The position numbers were made by a program, and so were the translations under genes. 64,000 nucleotides of DNA from Hydrogenophilales bacterium (GTDB taxonomy: Bacteria > Pseudomonadota > Gammaproteobacteria > Burkholderiales > Thiobacillaceae), in contig JAHFRD010000016.1 of the NCBI GenBank assembly GCA_023258975.1, positions 1 through 64,000 on the forward strand, read 5' to 3'. Below the pieces are notes generated by a model. The model was not told the origin of the DNA. It made no database searches and saw only the letters and a list, made by a program, of their open reading frames with translations. Position 1 is the first letter of the stretch; each line of letters opens with the position of its first letter. Positions 38,656 to 47,544 of this stretch are shown here, in pieces.

Positions 38656-39077
38656 GCGAGCCGGCGGATCGCCTCCGCGTTGCTCCAGGAAAAGCACTTG
38701 TCCGCCGCCTCCCGCCAGGGCAGCCAGATCTGGCTCAGGTGCTCGCGCGGGGAAAGGGCCACCGTCAGGGCTTCGGGCAGCAGCAGGCCAAACACATGCT
38801 CGCTGTTGTGGGTGACGCCGGGCGCGTAGCGGTGGCGCCAGCGCGCGAAGATTTCATAGCGGTTCCGCAGGTTCCAGTCGGTCAGGGTGTATTGCGAAGC
38901 CTCCAGGCCGGTTTCCTCGCGCACCTCGCGGATGGCCGTTTCACGCAGGGTTTCACCCTCATCCTGGCTGCCGGTGACCGATTGCCAGAAACCGGGCGCG
39001 TCGGCGCGTTCCAGCAATAGCACTTGCAGATCCAGGGTATGGATGACGACCAGGACGGAGACGGGAATCTTGTACAT
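38652..39077 (-). CDS. nudB: Dihydroneopterin triphosphate diphosphatase (Nudix)
   Basis: NudB removes pyrophosphate from dihydroneopterin triphosphate in folate synthesis. The 141-residue protein has the family motif FWQSVTGSQDEGET leading into the Nudix box (REVREETGL, about 47-55) and the C-terminal WLPWREAADKCFSW. It is convergent with comF and uses a stop codon in the shared palindrome. Confidence 0.9.
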   Translation of the reverse strand: MYKIPVSVLVVIHTLDLQVLLLERADAPGFWQSVTGSQDEGETLRETAIREVREETGLEASQYTLTDWNLRNRYEIFARWRHRYAPGVTHNSEHVFGLLLPEALTVALSPREHLSQIWLPWREAADKCFSWSNAEAIRRLA

Positions 39078-39132
39078 GCGCGCATTTTATCCGGCCTCCC
39101 CGCCACGGCCCGGCGCAATCCGGGGAGGCCGC

Positions 39133-39702
39133 TCAGAACAGTTCGATATCCGACGAATCGCCCGCCTCGTGGTGCTTGGCGGAAACGAACTTGTCCAGCG
39201 CGGCCTGCACATCGCCGGTCTGCAACAGCGTATCGAACATCAGCTTCTCGTCTTCCATCGTGTACTTGGAACGAATCTTCTGTTGCAGCGCGTGCCAGGC
39301 AAAAGGGTTGTAGAGCCGGGCGGGTTCATTGACGATGCCGGTGAGGTCGTCGAGGCTGCGGCAGACATGGGAGAGCCGCTGCGAGAGACGGTCGTAGAAC
39401 TGGAAAGCGACAATGACATGCTGCATCTGAGCGGAAACGGAAACGCCGCTGTTCTCGATGGCCTGTCTCACCGGCGTGTCCGGAAGCGAACGGGCCTCGG
39501 CCACCAGCGCCATGAGGTTGCCGTACATATCGGTAAAGGAATTCGTGAGCACATCCACCGACCCGCTCGACTCCTTGAGCGCCATCTCGATCTGGGCCAC
39601 CGCCAGGTTGAGCATCATGATGGTCTCGCGCACCTGGCTCCAGTCGAGATCCGGACGCGAGGCGGTGGAGGGGGGAATCGTGAAATTGCTGTTCTCTTCC
39701 AT
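39133..39702 (-). CDS. CheZ-like protein, possible CheY-phosphate phosphatase
   Basis: This is a 189-residue helical, soluble protein. Two features recall CheZ. An Asp-x3-Gln pair lies within a helix (FQFYDRLSQRL, D104 and Q108), like the catalytic DxxxQ of CheZ, and an acidic tail (SSDIELF) resembles the C-terminal CheY-binding peptide. Overall it is diverged, and I cannot confirm the family. The N-terminal 20 residues are Pro/Ser/Thr-rich. It is not in a chemotaxis operon, though a soluble CZB chemoreceptor lies elsewhere in the window. Alternatively it is a chemotaxis-related scaffold with no phosphatase role. Confidence 0.45.
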   Translation of the reverse strand: MEENSNFTIPPSTASRPDLDWSQVRETIMMLNLAVAQIEMALKESSGSVDVLTNSFTDMYGNLMALVAEARSLPDTPVRQAIENSGVSVSAQMQHVIVAFQFYDRLSQRLSHVCRSLDDLTGIVNEPARLYNPFAWHALQQKIRSKYTMEDEKLMFDTLLQTGDVQAALDKFVSAKHHEAGDSSDIELF

Positions 39703-39829
39703 GCGGAAATCTCCGTTGTTCCTGTTGATCGAACACTGCGCGTATTGATGGCGCCTTCATCGGCGCGGAGCGGAAAATCTTTAGCCGGAAACGGAGGGCG
39801 GATGTGGCGCCCCCCTGGCCGATTTGATG

Positions 39830-39859
39830 AAACGGGCGCGGCGCAAGCCACGACCGTTT
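39830..39859. repeat. Terminator-like GGGCGCGGC repeat upstream of comEA-like gene
   Basis: AAACGGGCGCGGC-GCAA-GCCACGACCGTTT is the same hairpin seen five times at 62.4-63.9 kb, here with two mismatches in the right arm and a following TTGTTTTTT tract. It lies between the minus-strand CheZ-like gene and the plus-strand gene at 39930. Confidence 0.75.
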
Positions 39860-39929
39860 TTGTTTTTTACCGCTGTAGTAGATTTCACCCACGCCGATCC
39901 CGGCGTCTAGACAAGGTACGGAGGTCATC

Positions 39930-40208
39930 ATGGTAAAAATATTGGGAAGTCTGCTCGCGGGTTTGCTCATCACGATGTCGGCCTGGGCGGCCGTCGATGT
40001 CAATAGCGCCACCCAATCCGAACTCGAGGCGGTGAAGGGCATCGGGCCGGCCAAGGCCAAGGCCATCGTGGAATACCGCCAGAAGAATGGCGCGTTCAAG
40101 GATATGGATGCACTGACCGGAGTGAAGGGGTTCGGCAAAGCCAGCGTGGCGAAGTTGAAGGGTGAATTGAGCGTGGGCGCGGCCAGGCCTGGAGTCGGCA
40201 AGAAATAA
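39930..40208 (+). CDS. ComEA-like helix-hairpin-helix DNA-binding protein
   Basis: This is a 92-residue exported protein: a signal peptide (ILGSLLAGLLITMSAWA) followed by a pair of helix-hairpin-helix motifs (VDVNSATQSELEAVKGIG, then LTGVKGFGKASVAKLKG). Such ComEA-type proteins bind incoming DNA in the periplasm during natural transformation. With comF 1.3 kb upstream, this suggests competence ability. GGAGG lies before the ATG, and a strong terminator follows. Confidence 0.88.
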   Translation: MVKILGSLLAGLLITMSAWAAVDVNSATQSELEAVKGIGPAKAKAIVEYRQKNGAFKDMDALTGVKGFGKASVAKLKGELSVGAARPGVGKK

Positions 40209-40231
40209 ACGGTCACCAACTCCAGCGAAAA

Positions 40232-40255
40232 CGCCCCGGAACCGGGGCGTTTTTT
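40232..40255 (+). terminator. Intrinsic terminator after comEA-like gene
   Basis: CGCCCCGG-AA-CCGGGGCG followed by six T residues, flanked upstream by AAAA. It is also usable by the convergent antiporter gene ending at 40303. Confidence 0.92.
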
Positions 40256-40302
40256 GTTGGGCGCATGAATAGGTTGCCGTGGGAGAGCCGCTTGCAGTGC
40301 TC

Positions 40303-42261
40303 CTACCCGCCCGCCAGGCGCATTTCCGCGGCGGCCAGCGCTTCGGGTTCGCCACGAAGGATGAGAATGTCGCCGGTTTCCAGGCGGGTATCCGGGCCGA
40401 ACTCGAAGCCATGCGCGCCACGGCGGCGGACGTTGACGAGAGTCGCGCCAAGCCCTTCCAGATCGAACTCCGCCAGGGTTTTGCCTTTTTCGCCAACCCG
40501 CGCATCGACCATGATGGAGGTCAGACGCTCGCCGCCATTTTCGTCGTCCAACTCATCGGTGAGGCCACGAAAGTAGCCGCGCATGGAGCCATAACGCGCC
40601 TCGCGGGTCTGGCGGATACGCTTGAGCACGCGCGCCAGCGGCACTCCGGCCATGAGCAGGGTTTGCGAGCCGAGCATGAGGGCGCCTTCCATGACTTCCG
40701 GCACCACTTCGGCGGCGCCGGCGGCGCGCAGGCTGTCGAGGTCGCTATCGTCGACGGTGCGCACGATCACCTGCACATCCGGCTTCAAACGCTGCACGGC
40801 GGCGAGCACCTTATGGGCGGAAGGGGTGTGGGCGAAACTGACCACCACGGCGCGCGCGCGATGCACACCGGCCGCCATGAGCACTTCCACGCGCGAGGCG
40901 TCGCCGAACACCACACGATCACCGGCCTGGGCGGCGGCGCGTACCCGGCGCGGGTCGTCGTCGAGGGCGATGAAGGGCACCTTTTCCGATTCCAGCAGGC
41001 GCGCCAGGCTCTGCCCGCTGCGCCCGTAGCCGCACAGAATGACGTGTTTCTGGATGCCGAAGGCGCGCGCCGCGATTTCATGCACGTCACGCGCCTGCTC
41101 CACCCAGGAACCACCCTCCAGACGTTTTGCCAGGCGGTTGCCGTATAGCACCAGGAACGGCGCGGTCAGCATGGAAAGCACCATCGCGGCGAGCAGGGTC
41201 TGATGCAATTCAGCGCCGATCAGCCGGCTGTTCAGGGTCAGCGCGAGCAACACGAAGCCGAATTCGCCGGCTTGCGCGAGGCCGAGGCCAACCCGCATCA
41301 ATACCGGCCAGGAGCGGGCATAAAGACCGGCCAGCAAGGCCACGAGAAACAGCTTGCCGACCACCAGCGCGAGCATGATGCCCAACACTTCGCCCCAATG
41401 CCGGGCCACCACGCCCAGGTCGAGCATCAGGCCGATGGAGACGAAAAACAGCCCCATGAGCACGTCGCGGAAGGGGCGGATGTCGGCCTCTACCTGGTAG
41501 CGGTATTCGGTTTCGGCGATCAGGACGCCGGCGAGAAACGCGCCCAACGCCAGGGAAAGACCGGCCCGGTCGGTGACGTAGGCAAGCCCCAGGGTGACCA
41601 GCAGGACATTGAGCATGAACAATTCGGCCGACTTGGCCTGGGCGACCCAGTGGAACCAGGGACGCATCAGGCGTTGCCCGAGAACCAGGATCACGGCCAG
41701 CACCAGGGCGGCTTTCAGGCTGGCGTGGAGCAGCGCCTCCGCGAGGCCGGCGCTCTGCGCCAGGGCGGGCACGAAGATGATGAGGGGCGCCACGGCGAGG
41801 TCCTGAAACAGCAGGACGCCGAGAATCAGGCGCCCGTGTTCGCTGCCCAGTTCGTCCCGCTCCGACAAAAGTTTGCTGACGATGGCGGTGGACGACATGG
41901 CGAGCACCCCCCCCAGCGCCAGACCTTGCTCCCAGGGCAAGTCGAACAACAGCCCCACGGCCATGACGATGAACATGGTCATGGCGACTTGCAGGCCGCC
42001 CAGGCCGAACACCGCCTGGCGCATGGTCTTCAGGCGCGAAAGGGAGAATTCCAGGCCGATCGAGAACATCAGGAACACCACCCCGAATTCCGCCAGGTGG
42101 CTGGCCGGAGATTCATGGCTGAGACGCGGCAGGAAAGGCGCCAGGGCGGCGCCGATCAGCACATAGCCCAGCAGCGCCGGCAAGCCCAGCGCTTTCAGCC
42201 AGGCCACGGCGAAAACGCCGCTGGCGAGCAGGATCAAGGTCAGTTCGAGGGTACTGGGCAT
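40303..42261 (-). CDS. KefB/KefC-type monovalent cation:proton antiporter
   Basis: The 652-residue protein has a CPA2 membrane domain of about 12 helices. The conserved region LMFSIGLEFSLSRLK and the pore motif LLFQDLAVAPLI lie within the first 170 residues. A cytoplasmic RCK (TrkA-N) domain has the nucleotide-binding CGYGRSGQSLARLL (about 410-423), and a TrkA-C domain lies at the end. KefB-type proteins exchange K+ for H+, often gated by glutathione adducts. The start at 42261 is 40 bases from the divergent kdsD start, so their promoters overlap. Confidence 0.92.
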   Translation of the reverse strand: MPSTLELTLILLASGVFAVAWLKALGLPALLGYVLIGAALAPFLPRLSHESPASHLAEFGVVFLMFSIGLEFSLSRLKTMRQAVFGLGGLQVAMTMFIVMAVGLLFDLPWEQGLALGGVLAMSSTAIVSKLLSERDELGSEHGRLILGVLLFQDLAVAPLIIFVPALAQSAGLAEALLHASLKAALVLAVILVLGQRLMRPWFHWVAQAKSAELFMLNVLLVTLGLAYVTDRAGLSLALGAFLAGVLIAETEYRYQVEADIRPFRDVLMGLFFVSIGLMLDLGVVARHWGEVLGIMLALVVGKLFLVALLAGLYARSWPVLMRVGLGLAQAGEFGFVLLALTLNSRLIGAELHQTLLAAMVLSMLTAPFLVLYGNRLAKRLEGGSWVEQARDVHEIAARAFGIQKHVILCGYGRSGQSLARLLESEKVPFIALDDDPRRVRAAAQAGDRVVFGDASRVEVLMAAGVHRARAVVVSFAHTPSAHKVLAAVQRLKPDVQVIVRTVDDSDLDSLRAAGAAEVVPEVMEGALMLGSQTLLMAGVPLARVLKRIRQTREARYGSMRGYFRGLTDELDDENGGERLTSIMVDARVGEKGKTLAEFDLEGLGATLVNVRRRGAHGFEFGPDTRLETGDILILRGEPEALAAAEMRLAGG

Positions 42262-42301
42262 GGAGTGTGCTAGGGGTAGGAGGCTATACTCCCGCCCCAT
42301 T

Positions 42302-43288
42302 ATGACACCGCCCACCGCCGCCCCCGCCGACATCCTCCAGCTTGCTCGCCGCACGTTGGAAATCGAGGCCGCCGCAGTCAGCCGATTGCGCGACGGCCTG
42401 GATCAGTCCTTCCTGGACGCGGTCGATCTGATCCTGCGATGCCAGGGCCGGGTGGTGGTCTCCGGCATGGGTAAATCCGGCCATATCGGCGGCAAGATCG
42501 CGGCCACTCTGGCCAGCACCGGCACCCCCTCCTTCTTCATGCATCCGGCCGAAGCCAGCCACGGCGATCTCGGCATGATTACCGGGCGGGACGTGGTCAT
42601 CGCCTTGTCCAATTCCGGCGAAAGCGCGGAAATCGCCGCCATCGTGCCGCCGCTCAAGCGGCGCGGGGCCAGGTTGATCGGCATGACCGGCAACCCCGCT
42701 TCCACCCTGGCGCGCGAGTCGGACATCCATCTCGACGCCAGCGTCACGCAGGAGGCCTGTCCCCATAATCTGGCGCCCACCGCCAGCACCACGGCGGCTC
42801 TGGCGCTGGGCGACGCGCTGGCGGTGGCGGTGCTCTTCGCGCGCGGCTTCACGGCGGAAGATTTTGCCCGCACACATCCGGGCGGCACGCTGGGCCGGCG
42901 CCTGCTGGTGCATGTGCGCGACCTCATGCACAAGGAGGCGGCCCTGCCGGTGGTGGATGAGCGCGCCAGCCTGAAGGCGGCCTTGCTGGAAATGACCCGC
43001 AAGGGCCTGGGCATGACCGCGATCCTGGACGACGCCGGCCGGCTGCTCGGCATCTTCACCGATGGCGACCTGCGCCGCCTGCTGGATGACGATGTGGATG
43101 TGCGCGGCGCGATGATCGCCGATGTGATGAAACGCGGCCCGCGCACCATCGCCGAGGATGCGCTGGCCGTGGAAGCCGCGCGGATGATGGAACAGTTCAA
43201 GGTCAACGGCCTGTTTGCCGTCAACGCGGCGGGACAACTGACCGGAGCGCTCAACATGCATGACCTGTTACGCGCGGGGGTGGTATGA
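42302..43288 (+). CDS. kdsD: D-arabinose 5-phosphate isomerase
   Basis: KdsD makes arabinose 5-phosphate, the precursor of the LPS sugar Kdo. The 328-residue protein has an SIS sugar isomerase domain (VVSGMGKSGHIGGKIAATLA, FFMHPAEASHGDLGM) and two C-terminal CBS domains (about 205-325). It starts the kdsD-kdsC-lptC-lptA-lptB-rpoN run and overlaps kdsC by four bases. Confidence 0.96.
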   Translation: MTPPTAAPADILQLARRTLEIEAAAVSRLRDGLDQSFLDAVDLILRCQGRVVVSGMGKSGHIGGKIAATLASTGTPSFFMHPAEASHGDLGMITGRDVVIALSNSGESAEIAAIVPPLKRRGARLIGMTGNPASTLARESDIHLDASVTQEACPHNLAPTASTTAALALGDALAVAVLFARGFTAEDFARTHPGGTLGRRLLVHVRDLMHKEAALPVVDERASLKAALLEMTRKGLGMTAILDDAGRLLGIFTDGDLRRLLDDDVDVRGAMIADVMKRGPRTIAEDALAVEAARMMEQFKVNGLFAVNAAGQLTGALNMHDLLRAGVV

Positions 43289-43815
43289 GCCGGGACGACA
43301 TAGCGGAACGCGCCCGCGCCGTGCGCATGATCGTGTTCGATGTGGACGGGGTGCTCACAGACGGCAGCCTGTTCTTCGGCGACGACGGCCAGGAATACAA
43401 GGCGTTCAACTCGCGCGACGGGCACGGCATCAAGATGCTGCGCGCCAGTGGTGTGGAGACCGGCATCATCACCGGACGCACCTCCCAGGTAGTTCTGTAC
43501 CGGGCGCGCAATCTGGGCATCGCGCACCTGTTCCAGGGCGCCGACGACAAACTGGATGCCTTCGGGCAACTACTCGCCAGCGTGAATCTTGAGCCGGAAC
43601 GGATTGCCTACATGGGCGATGACGTCGTCGATCTGCCGGTGCTGCGCCGCTGCGGCCTCGCGCTCTGCGTGCCGGACGCGCCGGACGAGGTGAAGGCGCG
43701 CTGCCATTACATCACCCGGGCCGGCGCCGGGCGCGGCGCCGCGCGTGAAGTATGCGAACTCATCATGCGCGCGCAGGGCACCTGGGCCGCGCAAATGGCG
43801 CTCTACGACCGATGA
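43285..43815 (+). CDS. kdsC: 3-deoxy-D-manno-octulosonate 8-phosphate phosphatase
   Basis: KdsC removes phosphate from Kdo 8-phosphate. This is a capless HAD enzyme of 176 residues with the nucleophile motif FDVDGVLTDG (about 14-23), GIITGR for motif II and GDDVVDLPV for motif IV. Start and stop overlap kdsD and lptC (ATGA in both cases). Confidence 0.96.
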   Translation: MSRDDIAERARAVRMIVFDVDGVLTDGSLFFGDDGQEYKAFNSRDGHGIKMLRASGVETGIITGRTSQVVLYRARNLGIAHLFQGADDKLDAFGQLLASVNLEPERIAYMGDDVVDLPVLRRCGLALCVPDAPDEVKARCHYITRAGAGRGAAREVCELIMRAQGTWAAQMALYDR

Positions 43816-44387
43816 CCGGCGGACACCATGTGCACTGGCTGCCCATCGGTTTCGCGGCCTTGCTCGCGCTGATGAGCGCCTGGCTGAACCAGTTGGCGGA
43901 ACGCCCGCGACTGGATGACAACGCCGGTTTCACCCATGACCCGGACTATATCGTCGAGCTTTTCAAGGTACAGACGTTCGATCTCGCCGGCCGGCCGCGC
44001 CATTACCTCAGCGCCCGGCGCATGATCCATTACATGGACGACGACACCAGCGAACTGGAGCAGCCGCAGTTTCGCCTGACCACCGTCGGCCGGGCGCCGA
44101 TCAATGTCCGCGCGCGCCGCGGACTGATTTTCGGTGACCGCGAGAGCGTGCATTTCCTGGGCGATGTGGAGGCCAGGCGCGATTCCACGCGGGATCAGGC
44201 CGCGTTCATCCTGACTGGCGAACACCTGCGCGCGATACCCGATGCCGGCCTGCTGAACAGCGAAAAACCCGTCATCCTGCGCCAAGGGAAATCAGTCATC
44301 CACGCGGGTGGCCTGTACGTGGATGAACACAGCAAGCGGCTGGAACTCACCGGCGGCGTTCGAGGAAATTATGAAAAGACACTCTGA
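43812..44387 (+). CDS. lptC: LPS export ABC transporter periplasmic protein LptC
   Basis: LptC takes LPS from the LptBFG complex and passes it to LptA. The 191-residue product has a single N-terminal helix (LPIGFAALLALMSAWLNQLA) and a periplasmic beta-jellyroll (for example PDYIVELFKVQTFDLAGRPR). The ATG at 43812 overlaps the kdsC stop. The 3' end overlaps lptA by 17 bases. Confidence 0.93.
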   Translation: MTGGHHVHWLPIGFAALLALMSAWLNQLAERPRLDDNAGFTHDPDYIVELFKVQTFDLAGRPRHYLSARRMIHYMDDDTSELEQPQFRLTTVGRAPINVRARRGLIFGDRESVHFLGDVEARRDSTRDQAAFILTGEHLRAIPDAGLLNSEKPVILRQGKSVIHAGGLYVDEHSKRLELTGGVRGNYEKTL

Positions 44388-44901
44388 GATGGCCCGTTTC
44401 CTGTTCTCCGTGCTGCTTGCGGCCAGTCTGCCCGCCTGGGCGGAAAAAGCCGACAAGGACAAGCCGGTCAACCTGGAATCGGACAGCGCGCGCATGGACG
44501 ACGTCCAGAAACTGGCCATTTACGAGGGCCATGTCGTGCTGACCCAGGGCACGCTCACGATCACCGCCGACCGGATCGACGTGCGTCAGGACGACAAGGG
44601 CTTCTCCAGCGGCGAAGCGGTGGGAAAACCGACTTATTTCCGCCAGAAGATGGAAGGCAAAGACGAGTACGCCGAAGGTTGGGCCAATCGTCTGGAATAT
44701 GACGGACGCGCCGACAAGCTGAAGCTGATCGGCCAGGCCCGCCTGAAGCGTGGCGAGGACGATCTGCGCGGCAACCTCATCACCTACGACGGCAAGACCG
44801 AATACTTCCAGGCTCAAGGCAGCATCAGCGGCAACCCGGGACGGGTGCGCGCGGTGATCCGCGCGAAAACCGGCGGCCAGCCCACGGCCGCGAAACCGTG
44901 A
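44371..44901 (+). CDS. lptA: LPS transport periplasmic protein LptA
   Basis: LptA forms the periplasmic bridge that carries LPS to LptD. A signal peptide ([15 protein letters not shown]) is followed by an OstA-type beta-jellyroll with [12 protein letters not shown] and [19 protein letters not shown]. The ATG at 44371 has GAGGAA upstream; a second ATG at 44389 is possible. The stop overlaps the lptB GTG start. Confidence 0.95.
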   Translation: MKRHSEMARFLFSVLLAASLPAWAEKADKDKPVNLESDSARMDDVQKLAIYEGHVVLTQGTLTITADRIDVRQDDKGFSSGEAVGKPTYFRQKMEGKDEYAEGWANRLEYDGRADKLKLIGQARLKRGEDDLRGNLITYDGKTEYFQAQGSISGNPGRVRAVIRAKTGGQPTAAKP

Positions 44902-45638
44902 GCGAACCCCGGCCCCGCGCGGTGTTCAAGGCGGAAAACCTCGCCAAGCGCTACAAATCCCGCCTGGTGGTGAACGACGCCTCGATCCAGGTCGAGAGCG
45001 GCGAGGTGGTCGGGCTGCTGGGCCCCAATGGGGCCGGCAAGACCACCTGCTTCTACATGCTGGTCGGCCTGATCGGCACGGATGCCGGCCGCATCACCCT
45101 GGACGACGCCGATCTCACGCATCTCCCGGTCTATCGTCGCGCCCGCCTTGGACTTTCCTATCTGCCGCAGGAACCGTCGATATTCCGCCGCATGAGCGTG
45201 GTGGAAAACATCACCGCCATGCTTGAGCTCAAGGGCCTCGACACCGGCGAGCAGGCGATCCGCCTGGAAAGCCTGCTGGAAGACCTGCACCTGACCCACC
45301 TGCGCAATGCCAACGCCGCCAGCCTGTCCGGCGGCGAGCGGCGGCGCCTGGAAATCGCGCGCGCGCTGGCCACTTCGCCACGCTTTGTGCTGCTGGATGA
45401 GCCATTCGCCGGCATCGACCCGATTTCGGTGATCGACATCCAGAAAATCGTGCGTTTTCTCACTGATCGCGACATCGGCGTGCTGATTACCGACCACAAC
45501 GTGCGCGAAACCCTGGACATCTGTGATCGCGCCTACATCCTCAATCAGGGCGAGGTTCTCGCGGCCGGGACGCCTGACGAAATCATTTACAATGAAAGTG
45601 TGCGCCAGGTTTATTTGGGCGAGCACTTCCGGCGCTGA
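44898..45638 (+). CDS. lptB: LPS export ABC transporter ATP-binding protein LptB
   Basis: LptB powers LPS extraction from the inner membrane with LptF/G. The 246-residue ABC ATPase shows Walker [10 protein letters not shown] (about 38-46), the signature [15 protein letters not shown] and Walker [14 protein letters not shown]. It starts with GTG in a GTGA overlap with lptA. Confidence 0.98.
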   Translation: MSEPRPRAVFKAENLAKRYKSRLVVNDASIQVESGEVVGLLGPNGAGKTTCFYMLVGLIGTDAGRITLDDADLTHLPVYRRARLGLSYLPQEPSIFRRMSVVENITAMLELKGLDTGEQAIRLESLLEDLHLTHLRNANAASLSGGERRRLEIARALATSPRFVLLDEPFAGIDPISVIDIQKIVRFLTDRDIGVLITDHNVRETLDICDRAYILNQGEVLAAGTPDEIIYNESVRQVYLGEHFRR

Positions 45639-45677
45639 CCCCTTGCCACCCATCCCATCCAGATACCCGCTTCACGC

Positions 45678-47069
45678 ATGAAGCAGAGCCTACAGCTCAA
45701 GCTGCATCAGCAGCTCACCCTGACCCCGCAGCTTCAGCAGTCGATCCGGCTGTTGCAGCTATCGACCCTGGAACTGGGCCAGGAAATATCGCAGATGTTG
45801 CAGGACAATCCGCTTCTGGAACGCCTGGACGGCGAGGACAGCTTCGACGGCCCCACCGGCGAGGCACCGGCGGAGGAAGCCGCGCGCAAGGATAACGACG
45901 AGGTCTATGAGGAAATGGCCTGGGGCGATCGCGCGGTGGCGCCGGCGCCGGACGACGAAGACGACGAGCATGGCTTCCAGCAGGCCGAAGCCGCCAGCCT
46001 GCGCCAGCACCTGATCGAACAACTCGGCCTGACCCCACTGACCACGCGCGACCGCCAGTTGATCGCCTTCCTGATCGAAGCCCTCGACGACGACGGCTAC
46101 CTCACCGCCTCACTGGAGGAATTGGCCGAACTCCTGCCGGAAGAGCTTGAGATCGACCCGCTCGAACTGAACACCGCGCTCAGGTTGTTGCAGAGCTTCG
46201 AGCCGACCGGCATCGGCGCGCGCGATCTGGGTGAATGCCTCTGGTTGCAGCTCAACACCTTCCCGGAAAACACCCCGCATCTACGGGCCGCGAAAGTACT
46301 GGTGCGTGAACATCTCGCCCTGCTCGCCGACCGCGAGTACGGCAAGTTGAAGAAGCTCCTCACCCTCGACGACCAGGAATTCATGCACCTGCGCCAGCTC
46401 ATCACCTCGCTGGAGCCCCGCCCGGGCGCGGCCTACGCCCAGGTGGACACGCGCTACGTGGTGCCCGACGTGTTCGTGAAAAAAGTGAAGGGGCTGTGGA
46501 TGGTCAGCCTCAATCCGAGCGCCATGCCCAAGCTGCGCATCAATGAGATGTATGCCGGCATCCTGCGCAACAACCGCGAAGGGGGCGCCTCGCTATCCAC
46601 CCAGTTGCAGGAAGCGCGCTGGCTGATCAAAAACGTGCAACAGCGCTTTGAAACCATCCTGAAAGTCTCGCAGGCCATCGTCGACCGCCAGCGCATGTTC
46701 TTCGAGCACGGCGAGGTCGCCATGCGCCCGCTTACGCTCAAGGAAATCGCCGAAGTGGTGGAACTGCACGAATCCACCATCTCCCGCGTGACCACCCAGA
46801 AATTCATGATGACCCCACGCGGACTCTATGAATTCAAGTATTTCTTCGGCAGCTCGCTGGCCACCGATGAAGGCGGCGCCGCTTCCAGCACCGCCATGCG
46901 CGCGCTGATCAAACAGTTCATTGAAGCGGAGAACCGCGCCAGGCCGCTCTCGGACAGCGCCATCTCCGAGTTGCTGGGCAAACAGGGCTTCGTCGTCGCC
47001 CGGCGCACCGTCGCCAAATATCGGGAGTTGTTGAGCATCCCTCCCGCCAACCAGCGCAAGTCCATGTGA
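45678..47069 (+). CDS. rpoN: RNA polymerase sigma-54 factor
   Basis: Sigma-54 directs transcription from -24/-12 promoters activated by enhancer-binding proteins. The 463-residue protein has the Gln/Leu-rich activator region (QLTLTPQLQQSIRLLQLS), an acidic region (about 60-105), the core-binding domain and the RpoN box ARRTVAKYRELL (about 443-454). The family order rpoN-hpf-ptsN-hprK follows. Confidence 0.98.
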   Translation: MKQSLQLKLHQQLTLTPQLQQSIRLLQLSTLELGQEISQMLQDNPLLERLDGEDSFDGPTGEAPAEEAARKDNDEVYEEMAWGDRAVAPAPDDEDDEHGFQQAEAASLRQHLIEQLGLTPLTTRDRQLIAFLIEALDDDGYLTASLEELAELLPEELEIDPLELNTALRLLQSFEPTGIGARDLGECLWLQLNTFPENTPHLRAAKVLVREHLALLADREYGKLKKLLTLDDQEFMHLRQLITSLEPRPGAAYAQVDTRYVVPDVFVKKVKGLWMVSLNPSAMPKLRINEMYAGILRNNREGGASLSTQLQEARWLIKNVQQRFETILKVSQAIVDRQRMFFEHGEVAMRPLTLKEIAEVVELHESTISRVTTQKFMMTPRGLYEFKYFFGSSLATDEGGAASSTAMRALIKQFIEAENRARPLSDSAISELLGKQGFVVARRTVAKYRELLSIPPANQRKSM

Positions 47070-47137
47070 CCCGCGCGAATTTGCCCCCCCCAGAATTGCC
47101 ACACCGTATTTGCCACCAACCCAGAAAGGAGCATTTC

Positions 47138-47470
47138 ATGAACATCACCATCACCGGCCATCACCTGGATGTGACCCCCGCCATCCGGGGTTATGTGGAA
47201 GAGAAGATGGATCGCGTCACCCGGCATTTCGACCAGGTGATCGACGTCACCGTCATTCTTTCGGTGGAAAAACTTGAGCACAAGGCGGAAGCCAACGCGC
47301 ATGTACCCGGCAAGGACATCTATGTGGAATCCATCGACGCCGACATGTACGCCGCCCTTGATGCCCTGGCCGACAAGCTCGACCGGCAGATCCTCAAACA
47401 CAAGGAAAAATCCGGCAACGTGCACCGCGAATCCGGTGGTGTCAAAGGCCAGAGCGTCGAAGCCGAATGA
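47138..47470 (+). CDS. hpf: Ribosome hibernation promoting factor
   Basis: Hpf binds the 30S decoding region and promotes ribosome inactivation in stationary phase. The 110-residue short form starts MNITITGHHLDVTPAIRGYV. AGGAG is spaced seven bases before the ATG. A hairpin follows before ptsN. Confidence 0.95.
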   Translation: MNITITGHHLDVTPAIRGYVEEKMDRVTRHFDQVIDVTVILSVEKLEHKAEANAHVPGKDIYVESIDADMYAALDALADKLDRQILKHKEKSGNVHRESGGVKGQSVEAE

Positions 47471-47476
47471 ACCCCT

Positions 47477-47522
47477 GGCTCAAAACGGGGGGGCTCCGAC
47501 AATGCGCCCCACCTTTTGAGCC
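47477..47522 (+). other. Hairpin between hpf and ptsN
   Basis: GGCTCAAAA and TTTTGAGCC pair as a 9-bp stem with an inner GGGG/CCCC extension. There is no trailing T run. It may protect the hpf message or moderate read-through into ptsN. Confidence 0.5.
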
Positions 47523-47544
47523 TGCGCCTACTCAAGGCCCTGAA

